DNA from: Glomus cerebriforme | Lineage: Eukaryota > Glomeromycota > Glomeromycetes > Glomerales > Glomeraceae | Length of the DNA: 19,643 nt | NCBI GenBank assembly: GCA_003550305.1 | Contig: QKYT01000538.1 | Location: 1 to 19,643 of the forward strand | Direction: 5' to 3' | In this document: positions 1 to 7,837 of the stretch, piece after piece | Layout: each line of letters begins with the position of its first letter | How positions within the stretch are numbered: the first letter of the stretch is position 1 | Translations under genes and position numbers: made by a program | The notes under the pieces: model-generated | Told to the model about the DNA's origin: nothing | The model's input: only the letters and a program-made list of their open reading frames with translations | Databases searched by the model: none

Positions 1-125
1 AGTAGTAGAAAACTAGGCGTTTTACGGACAAATGTCAGCAAAATGGTTAACCGAGGTCTCCTGTGGTGAAAACTGGCTAGTTCGCAGTTAGTCCACAATT
101 AGTCCACAGTAAGTCAACAAAAATA

Positions 126-350
126 CTTGTCCACAATTTCCTGCGAAGCGGTTTGTTAATAGTCAAGATAGTCAACCGATGTCTACAGAAAGACAACAAG
201 ATACTCGTCCACAATTTCCTGCGAAGCGGGTTGTTAATAGACAAGATAATCAACTGATGTCTACAGAAAGACAACAAAATACTCGTCCACGTTTTCCTGC
301 GAAGCGGGTTGTTAATTTACAAGATAGACAGCTGATGTCATCTAAATTGA
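126..350 (+). repeat. 78-bp tandem repeat, about three units, in the left TIR
   Basis: Units start at 126, 204 and 282, each with a CTYGTCCAC start and the core TTTCCTGCGAAGCGG, so the period is exactly 78 bp, or 26 codons. The third unit is cut short near 345-350. A reading frame without stops runs through all units (ATG at 179 to stop at 424, 81 aa, with a repeated segment containing MSTERQQ and FPAKRVVN). I see no recognisable domain, so it may be a chance frame in a repeat whose role is replication or integrase recognition. Shorter AGTCCACA repeats stand just outside it (90-108). Confidence 0.85.
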
Positions 351-412
351 TCAAAAAAAATGTTTACAACCACAAGAAAGCTGAAGAGCTTTGTTGTGAA
401 GCCCCCTCATTA

Positions 413-434
413 TTAATGTCTTAAAAGACATTAA
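413..434. repeat. Perfect palindrome (hairpin) in the left TIR
   Basis: Arms TTAATGTCTT and AAGACATTAA (10 bp each) flank a 2-nt spacer. It lies just after the stop of the small repeat-encoded frame and before the Cys/His gene. The mirror copy is at 19210-19231. It could be a protein-binding site or a transcript 3' hairpin. Confidence 0.6.
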
Positions 435-688
435 AAATGGAGGGAGTAAACAAAAAAAGTGATCGAATATATATATGACCTAAAAGTTAGCAGATGATGG
501 CTTTAGATCACAAAAAGATCACAGAGAAAGGGGATCATTTAAGGATACTCTCATCTGTCCACAGCCCCTGTGTTGCTCTTCAGGGTAGACAACATAAAAG
601 TTTTACAAGAGATTACAAGAAGCATATTATATGGCATAGCACCTATAGATAATTAAAAATAGGCATAACTTAAATAAGATAATATATA

Positions 689-928
689 ATGCCGTGTCAT
701 TGGCTAGTAAAGGGAACTAAAGAGTATTGTACAAGGCCAACAAAAAATGAATACTGCGGAATGCATGCATTTGCCATTAAGCGAAGAAAAGGGAAGCCAC
801 CTATACCATGTCTAGGTTGTGGGAATGGAACAAATTCAGTAACACAAATATGTATAGAATGTGGACAACATAAGGTCACAGCAAGGCTATGGAGAGAAAA
901 AAAGGCACATGAGGTTCAAGTTATATAA
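689..928 (+). CDS. Small Cys/His-rich, zinc-ribbon-like protein (left TIR copy)
   Basis: 79 residues starting at an ATG directly behind an ATATATA stretch. The protein shows two groups of putative metal ligands: an N-terminal C3/H4, C14, C23, H26 cluster and a later CLGC with a CIEC pair (residues about 47-50 and 61-64) resembling a four-cysteine zinc ribbon. The rest is basic. Such proteins often bind nucleic acid, but I do not recognise a named family. Because the gene lies wholly inside the terminal repeat, the element carries two identical copies, each upstream of and co-directional with a polymerase-like gene. A role in DNA-end recognition or early regulation is inference. Confidence 0.65.
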   Translation: MPCHWLVKGTKEYCTRPTKNEYCGMHAFAIKRRKGKPPIPCLGCGNGTNSVTQICIECGQHKVTARLWREKKAHEVQVI

Positions 929-999
929 AAATTAATTATATTTTTTGAAAAATATTTTTACAATTGAATATATAGGGGTAATAAAAAGGGACGTGAAAA
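929..999 (+). promoter_or_regulatory. Candidate promoter/leader of the polymerase gene (left TIR)
   Basis: AT-rich 71-bp gap with a TATA-like AATATATAGGGG at about 966-977, followed by GGGACGTGAAAA just before the ATG. The same stretch, inverted, is at 18645-18715 before the second polymerase-like gene, so both genes should share promoter and leader. Based only on composition and position. Confidence 0.3.
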
Positions 1000-3900
1000 A
1001 TGAGTGGAATATTTAGTGGGATACTAGGATCAATTGGAAACTTCATCGGAAACTATCTACCAATCTGGGGTAGAGAGCCAACCCAACAAGAAACAACAGA
1101 GAGTGAGGATGAATACGAAACAGCAGAAGAGGATAACATATCAGAAACAGAAACAGAAAGTACCAGCAGTGACTCCAGTGAAGACACAGAGGCCCATACC
1201 ATCGAAGAAGAAGATCCTTCAATACTTTTTAAAATAATAGATAATCCCTTTTCAGGAAGAATTACAGCAGCTAAAAATGTATCTGCTAAAGAAAGTTTAT
1301 GTAGGGATTATCTAGCAAAAATACCACAAAATTATCCACTAAGACAGGATCCTTTACTTATGTTTGAAGATATTGAAGAACAAATTAGTAAAGTTTATGA
1401 AAATGAGCTTAAACGTCTTGGAGGAATTAAAACAAAAATTGTGCTAATTAGTAATATGACTAAAAATCCAGGTTCAAATGAAGAAAAAGAAGCTAACATC
1501 GCTTTTCCTAGTGAAATTATAGATATAACAAGATCAGACTTAATAGAAGAATTAATCGCACGCCAGTATCATTTAATACTAGATAGAATAGATGAAATGG
1601 AAGAAAATGAGGACTCTGGGTGGACATATGTCTACGGAATAAGAATATACCTCGAGATAAGCGCATACCAACCAATGCGAGGCAGCTCGTACTTTGAATT
1701 GCCAAAAATATGGGCTAAACCACAGCTAGGTATAATAAATCCGAAGAACATAAATGATCAAAAATGTTTCCAACACTGTATATATGCTTATTTAAGAAGT
1801 GAAACGAGTCGCAGACAAGGTAAAAAAGCAGAAAAACTTAATGATATTAATAGGAATAAGAAATTTGAGAAAATGGTCAATTTTGCAGGAATTAGTTTTC
1901 CAGCAACACTACGAGATATAGACATATTCGAAGAATATAATCCTTCATTTGCGGTTAATGTATTTTATCCAGTACGTGCAGAAAATGGTAAAGAAGAATT
2001 AACTGCAAAGATAGATCCGCTCCGCATATCAGAATACAATTATCAAAGAGAACACATGGTAGACCTAATATTATTTACTCAAGGTGAGGAAAACCTCAAA
2101 GACAGAAAGAATATCAATAATATCCCAGAAGGGATGAAAACGCATTACTGTCTAATAAATGGGGAAGTTAGCTGGAATCGAATAATGCGTAACTGGAATA
2201 AATATCACGGACGAAAATATTTCTGTCGTCATTGTTTAATATCTCCATTTTCAAGAAAAGACATACTAGAAGACCACATAAAGAACAATTGTCATGGACG
2301 AAACAACCCCAATGCAGGTCAACGAGAAATATTCCCCAAGGAAGGAAAACACATCTCTCAATTCAATAATTTCAAAGCGATGGAGGATGCACCATTCATA
2401 ATTTATAATGATCTTGAAGCAGATAGCATACCAATGGAGGATAATAAAAATGCAAATACCATAAAGCTACAACAACAGAAAGTAAATAGCTATGGTTATG
2501 CATTAGTACGAAATGATAACAAGATAGAGAGAGAAGTTTACAGACGTACACCCAATTCAATTAAAGAAAAATGGAATAACATGGTCAAAGACTTAGAAGA
2601 GATAATAAAACCAGTATTACGAAATCCAGCAAAGATAAAAATGACACCTCGTGACTGGGAAAAACATGATGCAGCTCATAAATGCTATATTTGTGATGGA
2701 TCTTTACAAGATGTAAAAAGCAATAAAGTCAAATATTACGATAATGAAACACAGGAATTTATTGGAGCAGCACACCAGGGATGTATTATAACATCATGTA
2801 AGGCTAGAAAGAAAGATTACAAAAAGTCTATGTACCGTGAAGAAAAATTAAGTATAGAAGAAGAAAACAATTTCGAAAAAGCTGCCAAATGCGTGATTTG
2901 TAATGGTAGTTTGAAAGAACAACAATATAATAAGGTTAAAGACCATGACCATATTACTGGACAATATCGAGGAGCCGCACATCGAAGTTGTAACTTTCAA
3001 CTCAGAATAAAACCAGATGAGATCAAGATTCCAGTAGTATACCATGGAGGAAAGCATTACGATTTTCATCATGAACTAAAAGAGATGGGAATAGTAAGTG
3101 ATAACAAAATAGACATAATAGCAGATAACATGGAAAACTATAAATCGTTCACTATTGGTCAGTTCAAATTTATAGACTCTTGTCAATTCCAATTTCCTGC
3201 ATTAGAGAAGGTCGCAGCCAATATGCGAGGAGGGAAAAAGACAATAAAGGATTTGGTAAATTGTTTCCCAATTATGGCGCAAAGTATACCACATCATCTT
3301 CTACCATTACTTACCCAGAAAAGTGAATATCCATATGAATTAGATGACCCAGAACGTTTCTCATGGACATATCTCCCAGCACGAGAATGTTTTAATACGA
3401 CACTAGGAGGACTAAATTATTGCAAAGAAGGCTGTAAAAAATGTAAACACGAAATAAAAGGCAAGAAATGCAATGGAGAATGCAAAGAAGAGGATTTCAA
3501 GGAAATCGACGACTGTGAGCATGAAAAAGTTTATACTATTAGCCAAAAACAATATGACCATGCACAAGAAGTATGGAAGGAGGCGAAGTGTGAGACATTC
3601 GAAGATTACCACATGTTATACCTTAAAACAGACGTATTATTATTGACAGATGCATTCCAGAATTTTAGAAAAACGATGAAAGGAGTGTTCGATCTCGATC
3701 CAGCCAACTACATAACACTCCCATCATTTGCATTCGACGCAGCAAAAAAGATGACAAAAGTTAAGCTCGAATTATTCCATGAAGGTCAAGAGGATATGCA
3801 CGAATTTGTCCAACGCTGGATGCGAGGAGGTAACTCAATGGCGCCACGTCGTATAGCAAAAGCAAATTTTCCAGGTATGAAAGGATACGATAAACGAAAA

Positions 3901-5316
3901 GCTATAAAGTGGCTTTCATATCTTGATGCCAACAATTTATATGGATGGGCAATGTTACAATATCTTCCAATAGGAGGGTTTCGTTGGCTTGACCTGAAAA
4001 ACTTGCCAAATATAAAATCAATTTCAGCAATAGCAAAACGTGGAAGTGCTTGGGAAGTAAAGTTAAGTTATCCAGACGAGTTACATCGATCACATTCAGA
4101 TTTTCCACTCTGTCCAGAACGTAGAATAGTTAAACGTGAAGAGCTTAGTCTTTATCAAGATGAATTAATCAAAGGATTAAGCAAGAATAAATTTGCAGAG
4201 ACAGAGAAGTTAGTAGCGACATTGGAGACAAAAGACCGCTACATTCTTCATTATCGAAACCTTCAACAATGTCTCGATTTAGGAATGAAACTAGAACACG
4301 TCTATCGGGTCTTAGAATTTGACCAATCTCCTTGGCTTGAACCATATATTACCGCTAATACACTACGACGACGTAATGCCAAGAATGCATTCGAAAAAGA
4401 CTTATGGAAATTAATGAACAACGCAGTATTTGGAAAAACAATGGAAGACGTTCGTCGTCGTAAACGCGTTGATCTAGTACGACAAATATGTGAAGAGTAT
4501 CGATTGCGCAAAATGTTGGCAGACCCTGCATTAGTCGGACGTAAGATATTTTACGGTAGTAATCTTATTGCAGTTCATCGAAGACAAACTAATGTTTTCC
4601 TAAACAAGCCTATTTATGTTGGAGCTACAATCTTGGATCTAAGTAAATTCTACATGTACGATTTCTGGTATAACCATATGAAGCAAAAATATGGAGATAG
4701 AGTAAAGTTGTGCTATACTGACACAGATTCATTTGTTATCGAAATTGAAACAGAAGACGTGTACGCTGATATGATTGAGGACGCTGATCTTTATGATTTT
4801 AGTGATTATCCTGAAGACCATCCTCTTCTCAAAAAATTACCACCAGACCAATGGTTAATCAAGCCCAATGGTACACGAGAACTAAAAAATAAAAAGGTAA
4901 TTGGTAAATGGAAGGACGAAAATGCAGGAATCCGAATATACAGGTATGCAGGAAATCGTTCAAAATCCTATGCTATAGAATGCGAAGATGTCACTAAAAA
5001 TATTCAAAAAGCAAAGGGACTCAAGAAATCTCTCGTTAAAAAAGAACTAACCATCGATATTTATGAGCGATGTATTTTAGATAGTGTAGAAGACAAACCA
5101 AGAACAGCAAATTTCCTACGATGTGAACGTTTTGTGCCTTACATTATCCGACAAACAAAGAGGAGTATTAATCCACTTGACTCTAAGAGATGGATACTAT
5201 CAGACCGAATTACGACATGGGCATTTGGAGATTGTCGTATACCAAAGTATCTATCTGCATTAAAACAATATGGGAATAATATACCTCAAGAATTTCTATC
5301 AGACTTAGGTTTATAG
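1000..5316 (+). CDS. PolB: Maverick/Polinton family B DNA polymerase (protein-primed type)
   Basis: 1438 residues, uninterrupted. Residues 1-68 lie in the TIR and consist of a Gly/Ile-rich start followed by a Ser/Glu-rich acidic stretch. A C2-H/C zinc finger follows (C409, C412, H426, C431). Exonuclease motifs are Exo I DLE (D471, E473), Exo II around YD (Y687-D688) and Exo III YLKTD (Y874-D878). Between Exo I and II lie two endonuclease-VII-like His/Cys modules (562-595, degenerate, and 631-664 with DHDH and RGAAH). Polymerase motifs are A, DANNLYG (976-982), B, KLMNNAVFGK (1137-1146), and C, DTDS (1241-1244), all intact. This matches the layout of Polinton pPolB, which copies the element using a protein primer. 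Exo II has HGGKHYD where relatives usually have an Asn, so proofreading may be altered. The gene looks functional. Confidence 0.95.
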   Translation: MSGIFSGILGSIGNFIGNYLPIWGREPTQQETTESEDEYETAEEDNISETETESTSSDSSEDTEAHTIEEEDPSILFKIIDNPFSGRITAAKNVSAKESLCRDYLAKIPQNYPLRQDPLLMFEDIEEQISKVYENELKRLGGIKTKIVLISNMTKNPGSNEEKEANIAFPSEIIDITRSDLIEELIARQYHLILDRIDEMEENEDSGWTYVYGIRIYLEISAYQPMRGSSYFELPKIWAKPQLGIINPKNINDQKCFQHCIYAYLRSETSRRQGKKAEKLNDINRNKKFEKMVNFAGISFPATLRDIDIFEEYNPSFAVNVFYPVRAENGKEELTAKIDPLRISEYNYQREHMVDLILFTQGEENLKDRKNINNIPEGMKTHYCLINGEVSWNRIMRNWNKYHGRKYFCRHCLISPFSRKDILEDHIKNNCHGRNNPNAGQREIFPKEGKHISQFNNFKAMEDAPFIIYNDLEADSIPMEDNKNANTIKLQQQKVNSYGYALVRNDNKIEREVYRRTPNSIKEKWNNMVKDLEEIIKPVLRNPAKIKMTPRDWEKHDAAHKCYICDGSLQDVKSNKVKYYDNETQEFIGAAHQGCIITSCKARKKDYKKSMYREEKLSIEEENNFEKAAKCVICNGSLKEQQYNKVKDHDHITGQYRGAAHRSCNFQLRIKPDEIKIPVVYHGGKHYDFHHELKEMGIVSDNKIDIIADNMENYKSFTIGQFKFIDSCQFQFPALEKVAANMRGGKKTIKDLVNCFPIMAQSIPHHLLPLLTQKSEYPYELDDPERFSWTYLPARECFNTTLGGLNYCKEGCKKCKHEIKGKKCNGECKEEDFKEIDDCEHEKVYTISQKQYDHAQEVWKEAKCETFEDYHMLYLKTDVLLLTDAFQNFRKTMKGVFDLDPANYITLPSFAFDAAKKMTKVKLELFHEGQEDMHEFVQRWMRGGNSMAPRRIAKANFPGMKGYDKRKAIKWLSYLDANNLYGWAMLQYLPIGGFRWLDLKNLPNIKSISAIAKRGSAWEVKLSYPDELHRSHSDFPLCPERRIVKREELSLYQDELIKGLSKNKFAETEKLVATLETKDRYILHYRNLQQCLDLGMKLEHVYRVLEFDQSPWLEPYITANTLRRRNAKNAFEKDLWKLMNNAVFGKTMEDVRRRKRVDLVRQICEEYRLRKMLADPALVGRKIFYGSNLIAVHRRQTNVFLNKPIYVGATILDLSKFYMYDFWYNHMKQKYGDRVKLCYTDTDSFVIEIETEDVYADMIEDADLYDFSDYPEDHPLLKKLPPDQWLIKPNGTRELKNKKVIGKWKDENAGIRIYRYAGNRSKSYAIECEDVTKNIQKAKGLKKSLVKKELTIDIYERCILDSVEDKPRTANFLRCERFVPYIIRQTKRSINPLDSKRWILSDRITTWAFGDCRIPKYLSALKQYGNNIPQEFLSDLGL

Positions 5317-5438
5317 ATATTCCATCGGTGAAACGTTTTATCGAAGTTAATCATGGTCACTGTACACTATAGTTAATATTTATTTTTTAATTAAAAATTT
5401 ATCGTGTTAAGTATACACAAGTACAGTGTATTATTAAC

Positions 5439-5837
5439 ATGGAAGATAACAGTTCAGTTTCAGTTTCGGCAAATACTATTACTTGGAAAGATATCGAGAC
5501 AGCTCAAGTTAGTATATTAGATGAGGCACTACGTAAACGCTATAAAAAGAACAGTAATTTTATAATAGAATATGCAGGTTACGTAAAGAAATTACGACAA
5601 GAAGAGAATCCTGATGAATATGTAAAGTCTGTCGCTGTTATGTTATTCCCAGATGAGGATGCATATAACACAAGAATGAGTAGATACAGAAAATGGTACA
5701 AAAATAAGAAGGAACTTCTTTCTCGTATTGAGCATTTATACTATCTTTATTATTTATTATCTCAAGAAGAACAGCCTTTGATTGATAATGATGTTGCTGG
5801 TGCTAGAGAAGATATTATCAATAGTGTTGAAATTTAA
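5439..5837 (+). CDS. Hypothetical protein, 132 aa
   Basis: Starts at an ATG 122 bp after the polymerase stop and on the same strand. The product is hydrophilic and probably mostly helical, with a Ser-rich N-terminus, a basic stretch (ALRKRYKK near 30-37), an aromatic/basic segment (RYRKWYKNKK near 87-97) and a Tyr/Leu run (LYYLYYLL). No catalytic or metal-binding motif is visible and I do not recognise a family. Gene order suggests a possible small DNA-binding or accessory protein, but nothing in the sequence proves it. A 36-bp dispersed repeat begins right at its stop codon. Confidence 0.55.
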   Translation: MEDNSSVSVSANTITWKDIETAQVSILDEALRKRYKKNSNFIIEYAGYVKKLRQEENPDEYVKSVAVMLFPDEDAYNTRMSRYRKWYKNKKELLSRIEHLYYLYYLLSQEEQPLIDNDVAGAREDIINSVEI

Positions 5838-5873
5838 TTCCTTGTTTAAGTTTCTAAGAGCTATGCTCTTGGA
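5838..5873 (+). repeat. 36-bp dispersed repeat with hairpin, copy 1
   Basis: Identical to 9578-9613. The core contains AAGAGC-TAT-GCTCTT, a 6-bp perfect stem with a 3-nt loop, preceded by a pyrimidine-rich CCTTGTTTAAG. It begins immediately after the stop codon of the 132-aa gene, so it could sit in that transcript's 3' UTR. Confidence 0.7.
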
Positions 5874-6050
5874 GCAGGAATTCCCTTCAGGAATTAGAAT
5901 AATACGCAACACAATCGAATTCAACTATATTTTTTTATTAAACAATAGATAATTAATAAGCAGTCACGAATACATTATTAACCAGTTATTGTATGCACAG
6001 AGCGTAAATATTTTTTAAATTTTTTTTATCCAACAAAGAATAAGGGCATA

Positions 6051-6539
6051 ATGAGTTTCATCAATATACTATTGCAAGGAAAAATTGAAATGCTAGCATT
6101 TGTCGACCCCTCACCATTTAACATAATTAGCAAGAAATTATTCAATAAAATAAAAACAAATCATAGTATAGGACCCGTAACTAATGACATTAGAAAACTC
6201 TATAAAGATGCCATAGGTGAAATAAACGGCTTAGAAATACAATTTCTAATTAATAAAAAATATGTTAATTTTGAGGAAATGAAAGAGCTTAACTTCATTA
6301 TCTGTGAGAAACCCTTGTGTGATTTAATTCTAGGACAAGTATGGTTGGAAAATTATGTTAAAGAGATACCTCAGCTCATCAAGGATATGAGTCAAGAGTC
6401 AAGCGACCCATATTTAACAGACTCTGAAGAAGAGGAGAATCTATGTAGGAAATGTGGACTTGATCACGTAATATCAGAAAAGGTTCAAAATTCGGAGCAT
6501 GTTATCACACTACTAAAGAATATTACGAAGGACACATGA
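6051..6539 (+). CDS. Retropepsin-like protein with altered active site
   Basis: 162 residues. The first 105 or so follow the aspartic-protease pattern of LTR elements: a strand leading to FVDPSPFNIIS (where DTGSxxNIIS is expected), a middle beta-rich part, and a C-terminal LILGQVWLENY that matches the usual ILGxxWL. The catalytic D-T/S-G triplet reads D-P-S, so normal protease activity is doubtful. The tail is acidic (DSEEEE), followed by a CRKC pair and a short helix, the same order as in the protease and CxxC frames at 14726-15864. It may be a degenerate or repurposed paralogue of that module. It stands alone, 213 bp from the preceding gene and followed by a hairpin-rich region. Confidence 0.6.
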   Translation: MSFINILLQGKIEMLAFVDPSPFNIISKKLFNKIKTNHSIGPVTNDIRKLYKDAIGEINGLEIQFLINKKYVNFEEMKELNFIICEKPLCDLILGQVWLENYVKEIPQLIKDMSQESSDPYLTDSEEEENLCRKCGLDHVISEKVQNSEHVITLLKNITKDT

Positions 6540-6872
6540 CACCTTGAACAAATGATCAGAGAATAACATGGATTAATTTGTAACGATAATTTTCAATTAA
6601 CCAAATTGGTTTAACAAATTCCCACTGCGGAGGAACTTGTTATCTTATCAGTTTAATCTTTTCTACACTTTCGTGTAGTGTAACATACCCAAGTGACTTA
6701 CTCCGCAGTAACGCTTATCAGTTTAATCTTTTCTACACTTTCGTGTAGTGTAACATAGTCAAGTGACTTACTCCGCAGTACTACTAATCCAAGCGATGAT
6801 CATCGAATTTTTATTGAATACATCATAAGACACACATATAACGTATTTTTTCATTAGATAAAGACAAACAAA
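6540..6872. other. Non-coding interval with repeats between retropepsin-like and F-box genes
   Basis: A 333-bp stretch at the shared 3' side of two convergent genes. It holds an AACCAA-A-TTGGTT inverted pair (about 6598-6610), the 70-bp tandem pair described separately, and a perfect 12-bp palindrome CGATGATCATCG at 6794-6805. No gene seen. Confidence 0.7.
6644..6783. repeat. 70-bp tandem duplication with internal hairpins
   Basis: Two near-identical units start at 6644 and 6714. Each holds CTACAC-TTTC-GTGTAG (6-bp stem, 4-nt loop) and ends in CTCCGCAGT (6701-6709, 6771-6779). The inverse of that last motif, ACTGCGGAG, stands just upstream at 6624-6632, with ACTTG/CAAGT pairing inside it, so the first unit can fold into one larger foldback. 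The units differ at three bases (CCC vs GTC after AACATA). Confidence 0.8.
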
Positions 6873-7436
6873 TTAATCACGCAAATAGTGATAAGACCAG
6901 GACAACCTATGAAATTCATCCTCAATACTTGGTGAGACAAAAATCTTAGCCAAGCGAAGATATTCTATCTGAAATCTCAAATTATCTAGGATTTTATGAT
7001 AGACCCCCACAATATCACGGTCATGCTTTAAAGGATGATTTTTCATCTTCCTTTTTAAGCTACGTAATTCATTACATACTCGTTTCCTATTAGGAAAAAG
7101 AGGAAAAATAGGCTGGGATACTGTCAAATCCCAATGAAATTTAATTAAATATTGTAGAAAGCATTGTTTTTCAATAATATACTTATACGTAGTATTCCAC
7201 GATCTACATACAAGTGGATGTGGATTATCGCTCCAAAACAGATGATCAAAGATATTATAACGAATAGCAGGAATATTAATGAAGTCTTGAGTCCTTTTTT
7301 TTCGAATAAGAGACGTAGACACAGCATTCCATCGATGATTCACTCTAGTACAACTCCTATAGAGATCCTTTCTTTTAAGAAAGGTAAAGATATTTTCGAG
7401 AATTTCAGGTATTGCTAAAGCGTGTTGAATAATCAT
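6873..7436 (-). CDS. F-box protein
   Basis: 187 residues from the ATG at 7434-7436. The longer reading frame would need a TTG start. Residues about 6-45 fit an F-box: ALAIPEILENIFTFL, then KDLYRSC, VNHRWN and a hydrophobic end. F-box proteins recruit substrates to SCF ubiquitin ligases through Skp1. The remainder (about 60-187) is rich in aromatic and basic residues, includes a second VCRSWN segment that resembles the F-box Val-x-Arg-x-Trp pattern, and shows no clear leucine-rich repeats or WD repeats. It is divergently placed against the Crinkler gene across 401 bp. Not a core Polinton gene, so probably host-derived cargo. Confidence 0.65.
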   Translation of the reverse strand: MIIQHALAIPEILENIFTFLKRKDLYRSCTRVNHRWNAVSTSLIRKKRTQDFINIPAIRYNIFDHLFWSDNPHPLVCRSWNTTYKYIIEKQCFLQYLIKFHWDLTVSQPIFPLFPNRKRVCNELRSLKRKMKNHPLKHDRDIVGVYHKILDNLRFQIEYLRLAKIFVSPSIEDEFHRLSWSYHYLRD

Positions 7437-7837
7437 GATCAACAGTGTATTTATTCGTTATAATCGTTATAAATAAAAAATATACTATATTAATAAGCGT
7501 TATAATTATCCCACTTGTGATATATAAATAACGTAGTCACGCAACTTGTTTACGTAATACTACACTTGAGAGTAGAGAAGATATAAAGATAACGCTGACC
7601 TAAACCGAATATTGCATAGACCGGAGCAATGATCATCAAATCGGAAAGAAATTATTACATCACTTTTGTGTTACAAAATAAATGGATCACACGGCAGTTC
7701 TGTACAACAAGTGAATTTCTCACATATAGTACCATTTAGTATTTTTTTTTCGCAAATAAAATTCTTTTTTATTCTTGTCCTCACTTATGTTAGTTTGCAC
7801 CAATAATATTTCACAAAAAATACTATATAACTCGAAA
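7437..7837. promoter_or_regulatory. Divergent intergenic region between F-box and Crinkler genes
   Basis: A 401-bp AT-rich region that must hold the 5' control of both genes. Three CGTTATAA copies are seen (7456-7463, 7465-7472, 7498-7505), the first two in 9-bp tandem. A T-rich stretch (7739-7775) lies shortly before the Crinkler start. No gene is supported here. Confidence 0.4.

Larger units (their letters stand above)
1..1203 (+). repeat. Left terminal inverted repeat, 1203 bp
   Basis: Base p matches the complement of base 19644-p from 1 to 1203. The pairing breaks at 1204 (G, where the right copy would need T). I compared several blocks directly (1-80, 425-600, 929-999) and the encoded proteins, and found no mismatch. 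The repeat includes a tandem array (126-350), a perfect 22-nt palindrome (413-434), a small Cys/His-rich gene (689-928), an AT-rich leader with a TATA-like ATATATAGGGG, and the first 68 codons of the polymerase gene. Bases 1-688 otherwise hold no gene I would defend. Confidence 0.97.

Noticed and set aside
77..277. 66-codon minus-strand frame in the left TIR (and its mirror)
   Set aside because: Antisense to the 78-bp repeats, repetitive because the DNA is, no known motif.
5439..6539. Adenain-type protease, minor capsid or packaging ATPase of canonical Polintons among the small genes
   Set aside because: No Walker A/B motif, no adenain-type catalytic His/Cys arrangement and no jelly-roll-sized protein in these frames; the second gene is retropepsin-like instead.
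7775..7837. N-terminal extension of the Crinkler
   Set aside because: The longest frame needs a TTG start; the Crinkler family start motif begins at the ATG at 7838.
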